From the NCBI RefSeq assembly GCF_001999905.1, contig NZ_CP019640.1:2088001-2152000 (forward strand): 64,000 nt of DNA, given 5' to 3'. Below, in pieces: positions 24,276-32,522 of this stretch. How positions within the stretch are numbered: position 1 is the first letter of the stretch; every line of letters starts with the position of its first letter. This DNA is from Planococcus lenghuensis. Lineage in GTDB: Bacteria; Bacillota; Bacilli; Bacillales_A; Planococcaceae. A program made the translations under genes and the position numbers. The notes under the pieces were generated by a model. That model worked only from the letters and a program-made list of their open reading frames with translations, ran no database searches and was not told the origin of the DNA.

Positions 24276-26240
24276 TTATTGCATCCAATTATATGCTTTG
24301 CCCCAGCTTTCACGCGCGAGCTGTTCAATTTCCTGAACGTCTTCGTCTTCCACCATGATGGTTTCACCCATCTCGTACTGGTTGTAGTGAAAAGCATACA
24401 TGCGGGAAGTGAATTGATTGAACGGCAGTGATGACTCGCCCTCCAGCTCATCATTGCCCTGTACGCTCGTCTCAATTCCCTGTCCCCAATTTTGACCGCT
24501 GTCATTGTTCGGATTGTAGAAGTACACCCGGTATTCGCCATGAGGTCCCTGGGCAATCCGCTGAATCGAAACAGCGTGGAGTCCCAGAAGGCGCCCATGG
24601 ACATTCGTGATATAAATACCGACTGGATTCGGATAAATCATTTCGTATCCTTCGTTATAATCCGGATGATGGGTTGCATAGAACAGCCGGACAAAGGATT
24701 CATAATCATTTACGAAACCGGTCAGCGGATCGATGATATTGGCAAAGCCGCGGTTGATCCACTCGCCGTAAAATTCCGGATTGACCCATTTATGGCCGTC
24801 TTCTCCGCGAAGCAACGTCCGCTTCATCATTTCGTTATAGATTTTGTCAAGATGCGGCACAAGCACGATGGATACCGGGTCCAGTTCCTGATGGATCTCT
24901 TCCGCCACGCCGCCTTCAAGCAGGCTGGAATCGATGGTATCACCTTCGAACACCATATCGATACTATTATCCCGGACTGCCCGGGCAATGTACTCGAGCA
25001 GCTGACCGATGCCGAACTGCGCCCACAGACTGATTCCGCGAGCTGATTGGCATGTCGGGTTCAGTCCCTGACCGACACCGAGCGGCTGGCCGAGCACGCT
25101 GACAACGCCGCCCACCAGGATGCCGTTTGCGGTGATGCCGCCTTTTCTGAACTCGGGCTTCATCAGCAGCTTCTTCACTTCCGGCAGGATATCGATTTCC
25201 AGCAGACGACGGATGGACGGCAGGAGCGTTTCCTGCGTCAGGACGCCACGGTCGAGCATCCGGGACAGCCCGTAAATGACGCGGCTCGTCTGCGGATGGA
25301 CCGCGAGCTGAATGATATCCCGGACCAAATCAATGCTGGCGTTATAGCTGGCGATCCCGGTCTCAGTCAGGCTCAACATTTCCGGAATCAGGTTCGGATG
25401 TTTCCGGTTCAGATACCGGATCAGGATCGCCGCGGATGGTGCCACAAGCCCGGTTGACTGGATCGCCTCAGCAAAGGCTGTTGCTTCCTGCCGGAGTGTC
25501 GCTTCGTCCGCTTCCAGCAAATGTTTCCGGTACTCTTTCGGATCCGGATACTTTTCACTGAGCGGGGTCGGGGATTTACTGGCTTTTTCAAATGCCAGCA
25601 GCTTTGCTTTTGTCGTTTCCTCGATATTTTCATCAAGCATCTGTGTCGCAGTCTGAATCATCGTGATGATCCGCCCGACCATAATTGGCCGCTGGACCGT
25701 CAGCCGTTCGATTTCATCAACGATCTGCTCAGCGACCGCTTTATAAGAAAGGCGGCTGCCGAGAAACCGGAACAGCCGCTCCGCCCGGTCGATATGTTCC
25801 CCGCTGTTGACGCGGGCTTCTTCCGTTTCAGGCGGAAACAGCAGATCCAGGTTCAGTGCGAGCACTTCGTTGAGGAAGCTTGCCGCATCGTTCGCCGGAA
25901 TCTCGGGATGCTCATATTTGCCTTCTGCAATCGACAGCATCCGCAATTCACTCAGTAATTCCGCAATGGAATTAATGCCTCTGACACGCAGAGAGCCGCC
26001 GACGAATTGCGGTTCAAGTTTTGACGCGTCCGCCCATGGTCCGCCATGGAATACGCCGGCTTTATCGAATTCATGCGCGTAATCCGCAAGAATTTCAATT
26101 CCTTCTTCGGTCGCGGCAAGATCGGTCGCAATCTGGAAGACACTCGTCTGGTACATGCTTTTCGCGAAGGGCCTTGCTTGATCAAGCGTATGCAAGGCCT
26201 CTTCGAATTTACTTTGCTGAGAAGTCAATTCTGTCGCCAT
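24276..26240 (-). CDS. large cytosolic protein with a papain-like Cys-His-Asn/Asp arrangement
   Basis: 654 residues, no signal or membrane segment. I do not recognise a named family. Residues 1-360 are helical. The C-terminal part has papain-type spacing: Gln391 and Cys397 in GQGLNPTCQSARG (Gln six before the Cys, as the oxyanion-hole Gln of papain), His555 in RLLGLHAVSIQRI, and Asn576-Asp580 in VYFYNPNNDSGQNWG. This suggests a peptidase, transglutaminase or acyltransferase (inference). The next gene upstream, 18 bases away, is an ATP-grasp ligase, so the two are an operon. Hydrolase plus ligase suggests making and trimming an amide-linked product. Ribosome site GGAGGAATTTGA. Confidence 0.7.
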   Translation of the reverse strand: MATELTSQQSKFEEALHTLDQARPFAKSMYQTSVFQIATDLAATEEGIEILADYAHEFDKAGVFHGGPWADASKLEPQFVGGSLRVRGINSIAELLSELRMLSIAEGKYEHPEIPANDAASFLNEVLALNLDLLFPPETEEARVNSGEHIDRAERLFRFLGSRLSYKAVAEQIVDEIERLTVQRPIMVGRIITMIQTATQMLDENIEETTKAKLLAFEKASKSPTPLSEKYPDPKEYRKHLLEADEATLRQEATAFAEAIQSTGLVAPSAAILIRYLNRKHPNLIPEMLSLTETGIASYNASIDLVRDIIQLAVHPQTSRVIYGLSRMLDRGVLTQETLLPSIRRLLEIDILPEVKKLLMKPEFRKGGITANGILVGGVVSVLGQPLGVGQGLNPTCQSARGISLWAQFGIGQLLEYIARAVRDNSIDMVFEGDTIDSSLLEGGVAEEIHQELDPVSIVLVPHLDKIYNEMMKRTLLRGEDGHKWVNPEFYGEWINRGFANIIDPLTGFVNDYESFVRLFYATHHPDYNEGYEMIYPNPVGIYITNVHGRLLGLHAVSIQRIAQGPHGEYRVYFYNPNNDSGQNWGQGIETSVQGNDELEGESSLPFNQFTSRMYAFHYNQYEMGETIMVEDEDVQEIEQLARESWGKAYNWMQ

Positions 26241-26258
26241 TCAAATTCCTCCACGTAA

Positions 26259-27485
26259 TTAATGATAGAAGTCGTACTCTTCATATTGCTCAAGCAGTTC
26301 TCTCATGCGGTCGCTGTCGTCGCCGAAAAAGAACAGCGTTCCGTAATGGTTACCGAATCCGACGCGGTCCGCCACTTTTGTCGTGTTCGGCAGGAACAGG
26401 TCATGCTTGAGGAAATACGGATCGTTTTTCAATTCTTCCGGAACATCGAGTTTTTCGATCAGCCGGACGCGCGGATACACCATCAGGCTTCCTGCATATC
26501 CTTTGGAAGAGGTTACTTCTTCCGGGAAGAATGCATCGATTTCTTCTTCCGGTGTCGCCGGATCACTGCACATGATCTGCGCCTGGAACGGACTGAAGCC
26601 ATAGGCGCGTTCGATCAATTCGAAAATATGGCCGCCTGGTACGCGGGCTGCCACTTCACCGAAGTTCAGTGTGCCGTCATGCGAAATGAAATATTCCGGG
26701 TGAATGACCCCGTATTTAATTTCAAATGCATCAACAAGCTGCTGAACGGCTTTATGAATCTGCGGCCGGTACTTTTCGAGCGATGGCGATGCCGGCACGA
26801 AGTTGGAATAGCCGAGTTTCACATATTCGGTAATGTTCAGGAATTTGATCTTCCCGTCATAAATAAATGCCTCGACCGAGAATTCCTGTCCGTCCAAGTG
26901 ACTTTCCATAAGATACGGAAAATCACTGTCGGTGACTTTATCGATATCAGAAGCATCCCGGACAACTACATGTCCCACAGTCCCTGCTTTATTGAGCGGC
27001 TTGATGTGGATCGGGTCGTTCGTGTCGCCATCGATCTTGATCAACGCTTCGTTAACGCGCTTCATAAAGCGGTAAATGTCGTCTTTACTGTGCGCTTCTT
27101 CAAAAACGCCAACTTTAATGCCGGCCATCTGTGCTTTCCGCTTCATGAGCCCCTTATCGCGGAGCAGCAATGAGCGGTTGAAGATACGCGGATCCCCAAA
27201 GAAGCGGGCGTTCAATGCGCCGGCCCATTCGACGGTCTCTTCATAAATCGGTACCGCTACTCCTGTGTTTAGCGCTTTCAGTTTTTCATATAATTCGTCG
27301 GAACCTTCATTCAGTCTGTCAAAGTCCCAAGCGACAAACGTAATATCATTTTCATCTGCAAATGTCTGGAATTCCGGCGTGCTGACAACGACAAATGGCC
27401 GGCCCAATTTATCGGCCGCTTCGATTGCTTGCAGGCTCCACCCCAGAATTGCTGTTAATTTTTGATCTTCTTTTGCGTTGGTCAT
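26259..27485 (-). CDS. ATP-grasp carboxylate-amine ligase-like enzyme
   Basis: 408 residues. ATP-grasp enzymes join a carboxylate to an amine through an acyl phosphate. Seen: an N-terminal Rossmann-like pre-domain (RPFVVVSTPEF, FVAWDFDRL), the ATP lid strand IHIKPLNKAGTVGHVVV, the EFSVEAFIYDGK strand, and the metal-binding FGEVAARVPGGHIFELIERA (Glu...Arg-x-Pro-Gly-Gly), as in L-amino-acid ligase/carboxylase-type members. Substrate unknown. It is the first gene of a two-gene unit with the papain-like protein and is divergent from a GNAT gene across a region with nested inverted repeats. Ribosome site AAAAGGGGTATTTAA. Confidence 0.85.
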   Translation of the reverse strand: MTNAKEDQKLTAILGWSLQAIEAADKLGRPFVVVSTPEFQTFADENDITFVAWDFDRLNEGSDELYEKLKALNTGVAVPIYEETVEWAGALNARFFGDPRIFNRSLLLRDKGLMKRKAQMAGIKVGVFEEAHSKDDIYRFMKRVNEALIKIDGDTNDPIHIKPLNKAGTVGHVVVRDASDIDKVTDSDFPYLMESHLDGQEFSVEAFIYDGKIKFLNITEYVKLGYSNFVPASPSLEKYRPQIHKAVQQLVDAFEIKYGVIHPEYFISHDGTLNFGEVAARVPGGHIFELIERAYGFSPFQAQIMCSDPATPEEEIDAFFPEEVTSSKGYAGSLMVYPRVRLIEKLDVPEELKNDPYFLKHDLFLPNTTKVADRVGFGNHYGTLFFFGDDSDRMRELLEQYEEYDFYH

Positions 27486-27541
27486 TTAAATACCCCTTTT
27501 CCTGAGTTATTTTCGAAATGGATACCTTACTTATTATTTCC

Positions 27542-27605
27542 TTAACCGGAATCGCTCAAACATTTCGGCTGATTGGAATGTTTGCGGATCTGAATTTTCG
27601 GTTAA
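27542..27605. promoter_or_regulatory. nested inverted repeats between divergent genes
   Basis: TTAACCG (27542-27548) pairs with CGGTTAA (27599-27605), and inside it AAACATT (27558-27564) pairs with AATGTTT (27577-27583). The set sits just upstream of the GNAT gene and could be an operator or the stem of a leader RNA. No known regulator site is recognised. Confidence 0.4.
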
Positions 27606-27656
27606 ATACACTATAGTATGATAAAACGTAAAATCGTTCAGAAAGGAGCGATAACC

Positions 27657-28220
27657 ATGGAATCCTGGTTTACAAACCTGCGGGAATACTTTCCTGCCCG
27701 TGAAATGAAAAACGAGAACCACATGAAGCAGCTGTTCCGAGATAAATCTCACGCATATAAACTGGAAGAAAGTTCTCAGCACACGATGATTTATTTTGAA
27801 AAACCCCAATATGTATTTATCGATTACGTGCTGATTGAAAGTACGGCCCGAGGCACCGGGCTTGGAAGCCGGCTGATGCATCAGCTGAAGAAAAAAGGCA
27901 AACTGGTCTTAGCAGAAGTGGATCCCATCTCCGAAGAAGATCCCGCATCGGCGAAGCGAGTGAAATTTTACGAGACCAACGGATTTAAAAAGGCCCCTTC
28001 CATCCACTATGTGAGGAAACATCCTGACACCGGCGAGCGGAGTGAAATGGACATCTTCTACTGGTCGCCGGTTCCCGTCTCCGAGCAGTATGTGCTTGAA
28101 CAAATGCGGGATGCGTATGAAGAAGTTCATGCCTACAGCATGGAAGAACATTACGATTCAACACCGCAAACAGCAGAAGAAGTGCTGAAAACCCTGGAAG
28201 AAAGCAATTCAAGACGATAA
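27657..28220 (+). CDS. GNAT-family acetyltransferase, YjbC-like
   Basis: 187 residues from the ATG at 27657 after AAAGGAGCGATAACC. MESWFTNLREYFPAREMKNE, the acetyl-CoA loop ESTARGTGLGSRLMHQLKKK and IFYWSPVPVSEQYVLEQM resemble B. subtilis YjbC. GNAT enzymes move an acyl group from acyl-CoA to an amine. Substrate unknown. It is divergent from the ATP-grasp/papain-like operon; whether the three cooperate is open. A terminator follows at 28232. Confidence 0.82.
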   Translation: MESWFTNLREYFPAREMKNENHMKQLFRDKSHAYKLEESSQHTMIYFEKPQYVFIDYVLIESTARGTGLGSRLMHQLKKKGKLVLAEVDPISEEDPASAKRVKFYETNGFKKAPSIHYVRKHPDTGERSEMDIFYWSPVPVSEQYVLEQMRDAYEEVHAYSMEEHYDSTPQTAEEVLKTLEESNSRR

Positions 28221-28231
28221 TTCAAAAATTC

Positions 28232-28262
28232 AAAAAGCCTGCAGCGAATAAGCTGCAGGCTT
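28232..28262 (+). terminator. terminator of the GNAT gene
   Basis: AAGCCTGCAGC, loop GAATAA, GCTGCAGGCTT. Confidence 0.85.
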
Positions 28263-28463
28263 CTATTTATGTTAAAAGTTAGAGTAAAATCCGAACGAAA
28301 GATCCATAATATCGCCTTTTGTTAATTGTTCTTCTTTTTGGGCCGAAATATGAGTTTCCAGCAATTCTAGCGGTCAAGCTTTCTATTGGCACAAACTTAT
28401 ATAGGGCTTTTATAAGGCTTTGAGAATTACCCCGCAGCCGGCACAGGATTTTTCGCATGCGGG

Positions 28464-28658
28464 TTATTTCGCTGAAGTTGTTTTATTCAGCTCGCGTCCG
28501 AGGAACTGAAGCTGCTGCCCGACTGTACAGGATTCAATGCAAAATTTATGGGCCGCTCTTTTGCCTTTATCTTCCCGCAGCTGCTTTTTCAAAAAACAGC
28601 CGTCGCAATAAGTTTCGATCATTTCATCTATTTCATTGATAATTGAGCGTTTATTCAA
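28464..28658 (-). CDS. small zinc-finger protein, YpeQ-like
   Basis: 64 residues (MNKRSIINEIDEMIETYCDG). Four cysteines in the pattern C-x2-C (YCDGCFLKK) and C-x3-C (FCIESCTVGQQL) would bind one zinc. The spacing and the CTVGQQLQFLGREL ending match B. subtilis YpeQ, whose neighbourhood (cspD, ypdP, ypdQ) is also similar. Function unknown. Ribosome site AGGGGTGAAGTC. Confidence 0.85.
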   Translation of the reverse strand: MNKRSIINEIDEMIETYCDGCFLKKQLREDKGKRAAHKFCIESCTVGQQLQFLGRELNKTTSAK

Positions 28659-28735
28659 GACTTCACCCCTAATAGCCGTTAAATTCTATTAATTACACAT
28701 GCCTTGTGACAGTTTCCCATCATTTTACTACAGCA

Positions 28736-28764
28736 TTGATTTTCATTTCAACTTTCTTTATACT
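28736..28764 (+). promoter_or_regulatory. sigma-A promoter of the preQ1-controlled operon
   Basis: TTGATT (28736-28741), 17-base spacer, TATACT (28759-28764). Transcription would start near 28771, eight or so bases before the riboswitch. Confidence 0.8.
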
Positions 28765-28778
28765 GAAGAACGGTTTTA

Positions 28779-28818
28779 CCGCGGTTCGCAACCTCCCGCG
28801 TTACCAAAACTACAGGAG
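28779..28818 (+). promoter_or_regulatory. preQ1-I riboswitch
   Basis: Stem P1 is CGCGG (28780-28784) with CCGCG (28796-28800); the loop GGTTCGCAACCTCC matches the GGTTC...ACC core of preQ1-I aptamers, and the A-rich tail CCAAAACTAC (28804-28813) would form the H-type pseudoknot. The tail runs into the ribosome site AGGAGG (28814-28819), so ligand binding should block translation initiation. The gene controlled is a queuosine-precursor transporter, as expected. Confidence 0.85.
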
Positions 28819-28826
28819 GCTTTTTC

Positions 28827-29510
28827 ATGTTCAACGAATTTTGGGGCTTAGGTTTTGCCCTGCTCAATTTTTTACTGCTACTCACCATGTATAAAATTTT
28901 CGGCCGCAGTGGCCTGTTCGCCTGGGTGGCAATTTCCACCATCCTGGCCAATATTCAAGTGACAAAGACGATTGAAATTATCGGACTTACAGCAACGCTC
29001 GGTAACAGTCTCTATGCATCGACGTTCCTTGCCACTGATATCCTGAACGAAAAATACGGCCGGAAAGATGCACAAAAAGCGGTATGGCTCGGGTTTTCTT
29101 CCCTTTTGGTCATGCTGGTCGCAATGCAGTTCGCCATTAAATTCGAACCGGCTGAAAGCGACTTTGCCCAGGAGTCACTGGCCACCATTTTCGGGCTGAT
29201 TCCCCGGATCGCCATCGGCAGCATGGCCGCTTACCTTGTCAGCCAGCTGCTCGACGTTCATATTTTCGCATTGCTGCGCAAATTATTTCCAAAAGACAGC
29301 CAGTTCTGGATTCGCAATAACGGTTCCACAATGGTCAGCCAATTGCTCGATACACTCGTGTTCACGCTGATTGCGTTTTATGGCACATTTCCGTTTGATG
29401 TATGGATCCAGATCTTCGTCTCAACATATGTTCTGAAATTCATTGTGGCAGCACTTGATACGCCATTCGGCTACTTTGCCAAAAAAATCAAACCGATTGA
29501 CGAAAAGTAG
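28827..29510 (+). CDS. ypdP: queuosine-precursor (preQ0/preQ1) transporter, YhhQ/YpdP family
   Basis: 227 residues, about six membrane segments, the length and layout of the VUT_1/YhhQ family. Family marks: YASTFLATDILNEKYGRKDA near the second and third segments and NGSTMVSQLLDTLVF in the later part. It imports the 7-deazaguanine precursor used to make queuosine in tRNA. The preQ1 riboswitch overlapping its ribosome site gives direct functional support. The RNase H-like gene follows eight bases downstream, so the two form an operon, as ypdP-ypdQ in B. subtilis. Confidence 0.93.
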   Translation: MFNEFWGLGFALLNFLLLLTMYKIFGRSGLFAWVAISTILANIQVTKTIEIIGLTATLGNSLYASTFLATDILNEKYGRKDAQKAVWLGFSSLLVMLVAMQFAIKFEPAESDFAQESLATIFGLIPRIAIGSMAAYLVSQLLDVHIFALLRKLFPKDSQFWIRNNGSTMVSQLLDTLVFTLIAFYGTFPFDVWIQIFVSTYVLKFIVAALDTPFGYFAKKIKPIDEK

Positions 29511-29518
29511 GTGATGTA

Positions 29519-29908
29519 ATGCTGGAAGTTTTCACAGACGCGGCAACAGCCGGCAATCCCCGTGTGAGCGCTGTCGGTGTTTTCATCCGCGGTGAGGGAC
29601 ATCAGGTTAAATTAGGCGAATTCGTCGGCGAGATGGATAATCATGAAGCCGAGTTCAGCGCACTCGTCCGCGGCCTGCAGGAAGCAGCCAAGTTGACTGC
29701 CGGCATGGTATCCGTCAAATCGGATTCGAAAGTGGCTGTCGATGCTTTTGAACGGGGGGTAACCAGGAACGAGCGATTCAAGCCATACTTAACGAAGGCG
29801 CTCGAACTCGCTGACACATTCGATTATTGCTTTATCAAATGGATCCCCGACTCTGAAAACCGGGCGGCGGATGCCCTGGCGAAAGAAACGCTCCGAGCCA
29901 ACAAATGA
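29519..29908 (+). CDS. ypdQ: RNase HI-like protein, YpdQ type
   Basis: 129 residues. The RNase H fold is plain: MLEVFTDAATAGNPRVSAVG (first Asp), NHEAEFSALVRGLQ (Glu), VKSDSKVAVDAFE (second Asp) and ENRAADALAKETL (last acidic site). All four acidic positions of the DEDD set are present. B. subtilis YpdQ has been reported inactive as an RNase H, so cleavage of RNA-DNA hybrids cannot be assumed. It is the second gene of the preQ1-regulated unit and is followed by a terminator. Confidence 0.88.
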   Translation: MLEVFTDAATAGNPRVSAVGVFIRGEGHQVKLGEFVGEMDNHEAEFSALVRGLQEAAKLTAGMVSVKSDSKVAVDAFERGVTRNERFKPYLTKALELADTFDYCFIKWIPDSENRAADALAKETLRANK

Positions 29909-29921
29909 CTTTTTGCTCTCG

Positions 29922-29947
29922 TCCCGGGCTCTGTCGCCCGGGATTTT
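29922..29947 (+). terminator. ypdPQ operon terminator
   Basis: TCCCGGG, loop CTCTGTCG, CCCGGGA followed by TTTTT. Confidence 0.85.
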
Positions 29948-30023
29948 TCAGTTCTGCAACAGCTTAGCATCTGGTAAACTGAAAGAAAATGATTCATGCA
30001 AACCATTAATCGAGGTGCTTTTA

Positions 30024-30344
30024 TTGAAATACTCTTGGCTGTACATACTTCCTTTACTGATTTACGCGTTATTGAACAACACAGTCGAAGCGTTCAGTCT
30101 GGTTTATTATTTGCTGTTGGTCGCAGCATTTTTTGCTTTTCGGCTGGCTAAGCTCCGGTACCCCCGGAATGTCTATCCATGGACAGCGCGGGCAGCGCAA
30201 TTGTCCTTTTATGCCACGACGATTGCCCTCCTGCTCCGCGACCGCTTTTTTGATGCGCTGATTGTTAACGGCCTGCTCGCCTTAACGCTGCTGTTTGTAT
30301 TGCTGGACCTTTTCTTGCCGAAAAAAGAGCAATCGCCAAGCTGA
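30024..30344 (+). CDS. small membrane protein, 106 residues
   Basis: Start TTG at 30024-30026 behind CGAGGTGCTTTTA; a longer frame from 29871 has no initiation signals and crosses the previous terminator. Three to four hydrophobic segments (WLYILPLLIYALL, FSLVYYLLLVAAFFAF, LSFYATTIALLL, ALIVNGLLALTLLFVLLDLF). I do not recognise a family. It lies 15 bases before the sugar-dehydrogenase-like gene and is probably cotranscribed with it. Confidence 0.65.
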   Translation: MKYSWLYILPLLIYALLNNTVEAFSLVYYLLLVAAFFAFRLAKLRYPRNVYPWTARAAQLSFYATTIALLLRDRFFDALIVNGLLALTLLFVLLDLFLPKKEQSPS

Positions 30345-30359
30345 AACGGAGGAATCATC

Positions 30360-31373
30360 ATGAGGTTTCTGTTTGTTTCACTGCTGATGCTGATATCGGC
30401 CGCCTGCAGTCCCATTGCTTCTGATTCACAGGAATCTGTGCCGGCTGAAGCCGAAATACTGGCGACCGGCCTCCGCATCCCATGGGATATCAACAAAACG
30501 AGTGATGGTTTCTATATTTCCGAGCGGACCGGCACAATCGTCCATCTACCAACGGACGGCACGCTAACCCGGCAACAGATCAACTTTGCTGAACCCCTCT
30601 CTGCCGTTTCTGAAGCCGGACTGCTTGGATTTGTACTGAAGTCCGATTTTCCAGACAGCCAGGAAGCCTTCGCCTATTACGTATATGAACAAGATGAGGC
30701 GCCTTTCAATAAAATCGTGACACTGAAACTACAAGATGACGTCTGGCATAAGAGGGCTGTTCATTTGGACGGAGTTCCGACCGGACCGGTCCATCATGGC
30801 GGCCGGCTGGCGCTAAGTCCTGAAGGAACGTTATTTGCATCAATCGGAGATGCGTCAGAAGCGGAGCTTGCCCAGGAGCCGGATTCGCTGAACGGGAAAA
30901 TTTTGAGGCTAAATAGAGCGGGAGAATTTGAAATTAACTCTTCCGGCCACCGTAATCCTCAAGGTTTCGCTTGGCATGAAGGCGTCATGTATGCGGCGGA
31001 ACATGGCCAGTCCGCCAATGATGAAATCAATATCATTAAGGAAGGCCATAATTACGGATGACCGTTCATTGAAGGCACGGAAGCTGCTGAAGGATACGAA
31101 ACGCCTTTTTTTACTACCGGGGCGGCCACGACCTGGGCACCGAGCGGCATCGCTTCTCATGACGGTCTGCTGTATGTCGCTTCTCTTCGCGGCACAGCTG
31201 TGAATATTCTGGATCTCGAAACGGCGGAAACCATCGATTCGATTGACGGATATGGACGCATCCGGGATGTGCTGGTAGCAGAGGATTCATTATTTTTAAT
31301 CACAAATAACACTGATGGGCGCGGCTCTCCGGCAGCAAATGATGATAAGCTGATCCGGATTCCGCTCGATTGA
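30360..31373 (+). pseudogene. PQQ-type sugar dehydrogenase lipoprotein with one in-frame TGA
   Basis: An otherwise continuous 337-codon frame of the soluble glucose/aldose sugar dehydrogenase family (beta propeller). Lipoprotein signal FLFVSLLMLISAACSP (lipobox SAAC). Family blocks: ATGLRIPWDI, ISERTGTI, VHHGGRLALSPEGTLFASIG, SLNGKILRLN, NPQGFAWH, AEHGQSANDEIN and NYG, followed by TGA at 31059-31061. The family has Trp in this NYGWP motif and the frame goes on with PFIEGTE, so a TGG to TGA change cut off the last 104 codons. The shorter 233-residue product would lack part of the propeller. Reading error must be excluded. Confidence 0.8.
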
Positions 31374-31379
31374 ATAAGA

Positions 31380-31417
31380 AACGGGCCTGAAACGATGAAT
31401 TTGTTCCAGGCCCGTTT
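31380..31417. terminator. bidirectional terminator
   Basis: AAACGGGCCTG, 17-base loop, CAGGCCCGTTT between the converging sugar-dehydrogenase and GNAT genes. Confidence 0.85.
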
Positions 31418-31419
31418 GC

Positions 31420-31914
31420 TTATAGAAATTTGACCATTAAGTCTTCGTCTATATAGCGGCCATCATGCTTCATGGCATGTCTATCAATGCCGAACACCCG
31501 GAATCCGCACCGGGCATACAGGTTTTTCGCTGCCTCATTTGTTGAAACGACAGCGAGATATACCTGCTCAGCCGCCATGTCCGCGGCAAGTGCGCAAGCA
31601 GCATCCACCAGCATCCGCCCTGCCCCATTCCCCCGTTTTTGCGGCGTCACATACATGCCAAGCACCGTTGCCCGGTGCGCCATTTTTGGAATCGTCTCTT
31701 TCCGGACAGTCACATTGCCGATCAGCCGGCCGTTGTCGAAGAGTCCGAGCGTCGGAGAAGATGGGGATTCCAGACGATCCCGGAATTTTTCGATGGGTGA
31801 TTCCTCTGTGTCTTTTAATGTACTGGCGAACGTCTCCGGATCATTCCGCAGCGCTTCAAGCCGGAGTTCGAAATAACGCTCCGCATCTTCTGCTGTCAAT
31901 TTCCGTATTTCCAT
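31420..31914 (-). CDS. GNAT-family N-acetyltransferase
   Basis: 164 residues. MEIRKLTAEDAERYFELRLE opens the fold; acetyl-CoA binding is at YVTPQKRGNGAGRMLVDAAC (R/Q-x-x-G-x-G/A); C-terminal VVSTNEAAKNLYARCGFRVF is the conserved strand with the LYxxxGF motif. The family modifies amines on small molecules or proteins; the substrate is unknown. Monocistronic, divergent from the HIT gene 65 bases away. Confidence 0.88.
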   Translation of the reverse strand: MEIRKLTAEDAERYFELRLEALRNDPETFASTLKDTEESPIEKFRDRLESPSSPTLGLFDNGRLIGNVTVRKETIPKMAHRATVLGMYVTPQKRGNGAGRMLVDAACALAADMAAEQVYLAVVSTNEAAKNLYARCGFRVFGIDRHAMKHDGRYIDEDLMVKFL

Positions 31915-31978
31915 TTTGCTCAGCCCTTTTCCTTGGTATAGTAAATGTGAAGATATTAATTCTACTGGAGCGATGAAG

Positions 31979-32374
31979 TTGACTTGTATTTTTTGCGACT
32001 ATACGGCAATTCCAGAGCAGAAAATCATTTTTGAAAACGACTGGTGTGTATTTCTGCAGATGCCGCAGGATATCCTGGAAGGTTCTGGTGTTATTATCCC
32101 GAAAGCCCATAAGGAAACAGTGTTTGATTTATCGGAAGCGGAATGGAAAGCTACGTATACCCTTTTGGAGAAAGTTAAGCCTTATCTCGACAGCCACTTC
32201 TTGCCGGCCGGCTATAGCGTGGGCTGGAATTGCTATCAGGTGGGCGGTCAATCGATTCCGCATGCGCATTTGCATGTCATCCCCCGGTATGCAGACGAAC
32301 CGTTTGCCGGAAAAGGCATCCGCAACTGGTTCAAAAATGAAGCCAATCGGCGCCCCGGACAGCGGGCTTATTAA
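31979..32374 (+). CDS. HIT-family nucleotide hydrolase/transferase
   Basis: 131 residues from the TTG at 31979-31981, eight bases after GGAG; the ATG at 31973 is only two bases from it. Histidine triad HAHLHVIPRY is at about 99-104 and the N-terminal CIFCDY pair may bind zinc. Such proteins hydrolyse nucleoside phosphoramidates or dinucleoside polyphosphates. GVIIPKAHKETVFDLSEAEW is the usual mid-section. Substrate unknown. Transcribed with no close partner; the next gene is 150 bases away. Confidence 0.9.
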   Translation: MTCIFCDYTAIPEQKIIFENDWCVFLQMPQDILEGSGVIIPKAHKETVFDLSEAEWKATYTLLEKVKPYLDSHFLPAGYSVGWNCYQVGGQSIPHAHLHVIPRYADEPFAGKGIRNWFKNEANRRPGQRAY

Positions 32375-32522
32375 AGATGCGTTCAATCCGGTCCGTTCTT
32401 TTCTGTAATATTATCCGCCTTTCCCGCAATTATACAGAAAAAGTTGTACAAAATTTAGGTTTTATCTCGAATCTGAGGGTATAGTATAAAGAAAATCTTT
32501 TAACGAGGGGGCATGATTGGAA

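Noticed and set aside
26262-27173. Plus-strand frame of 303 codons
   Set aside because: Exact shadow of the ATP-grasp gene on the other strand, whose motifs are plainly conserved.
31059-31061. TGA as a selenocysteine codon in the sugar dehydrogenase
   Set aside because: The family has Trp, not Cys, at this site and no SECIS-like stem or Sec genes are seen; a TGG to TGA change is simpler.
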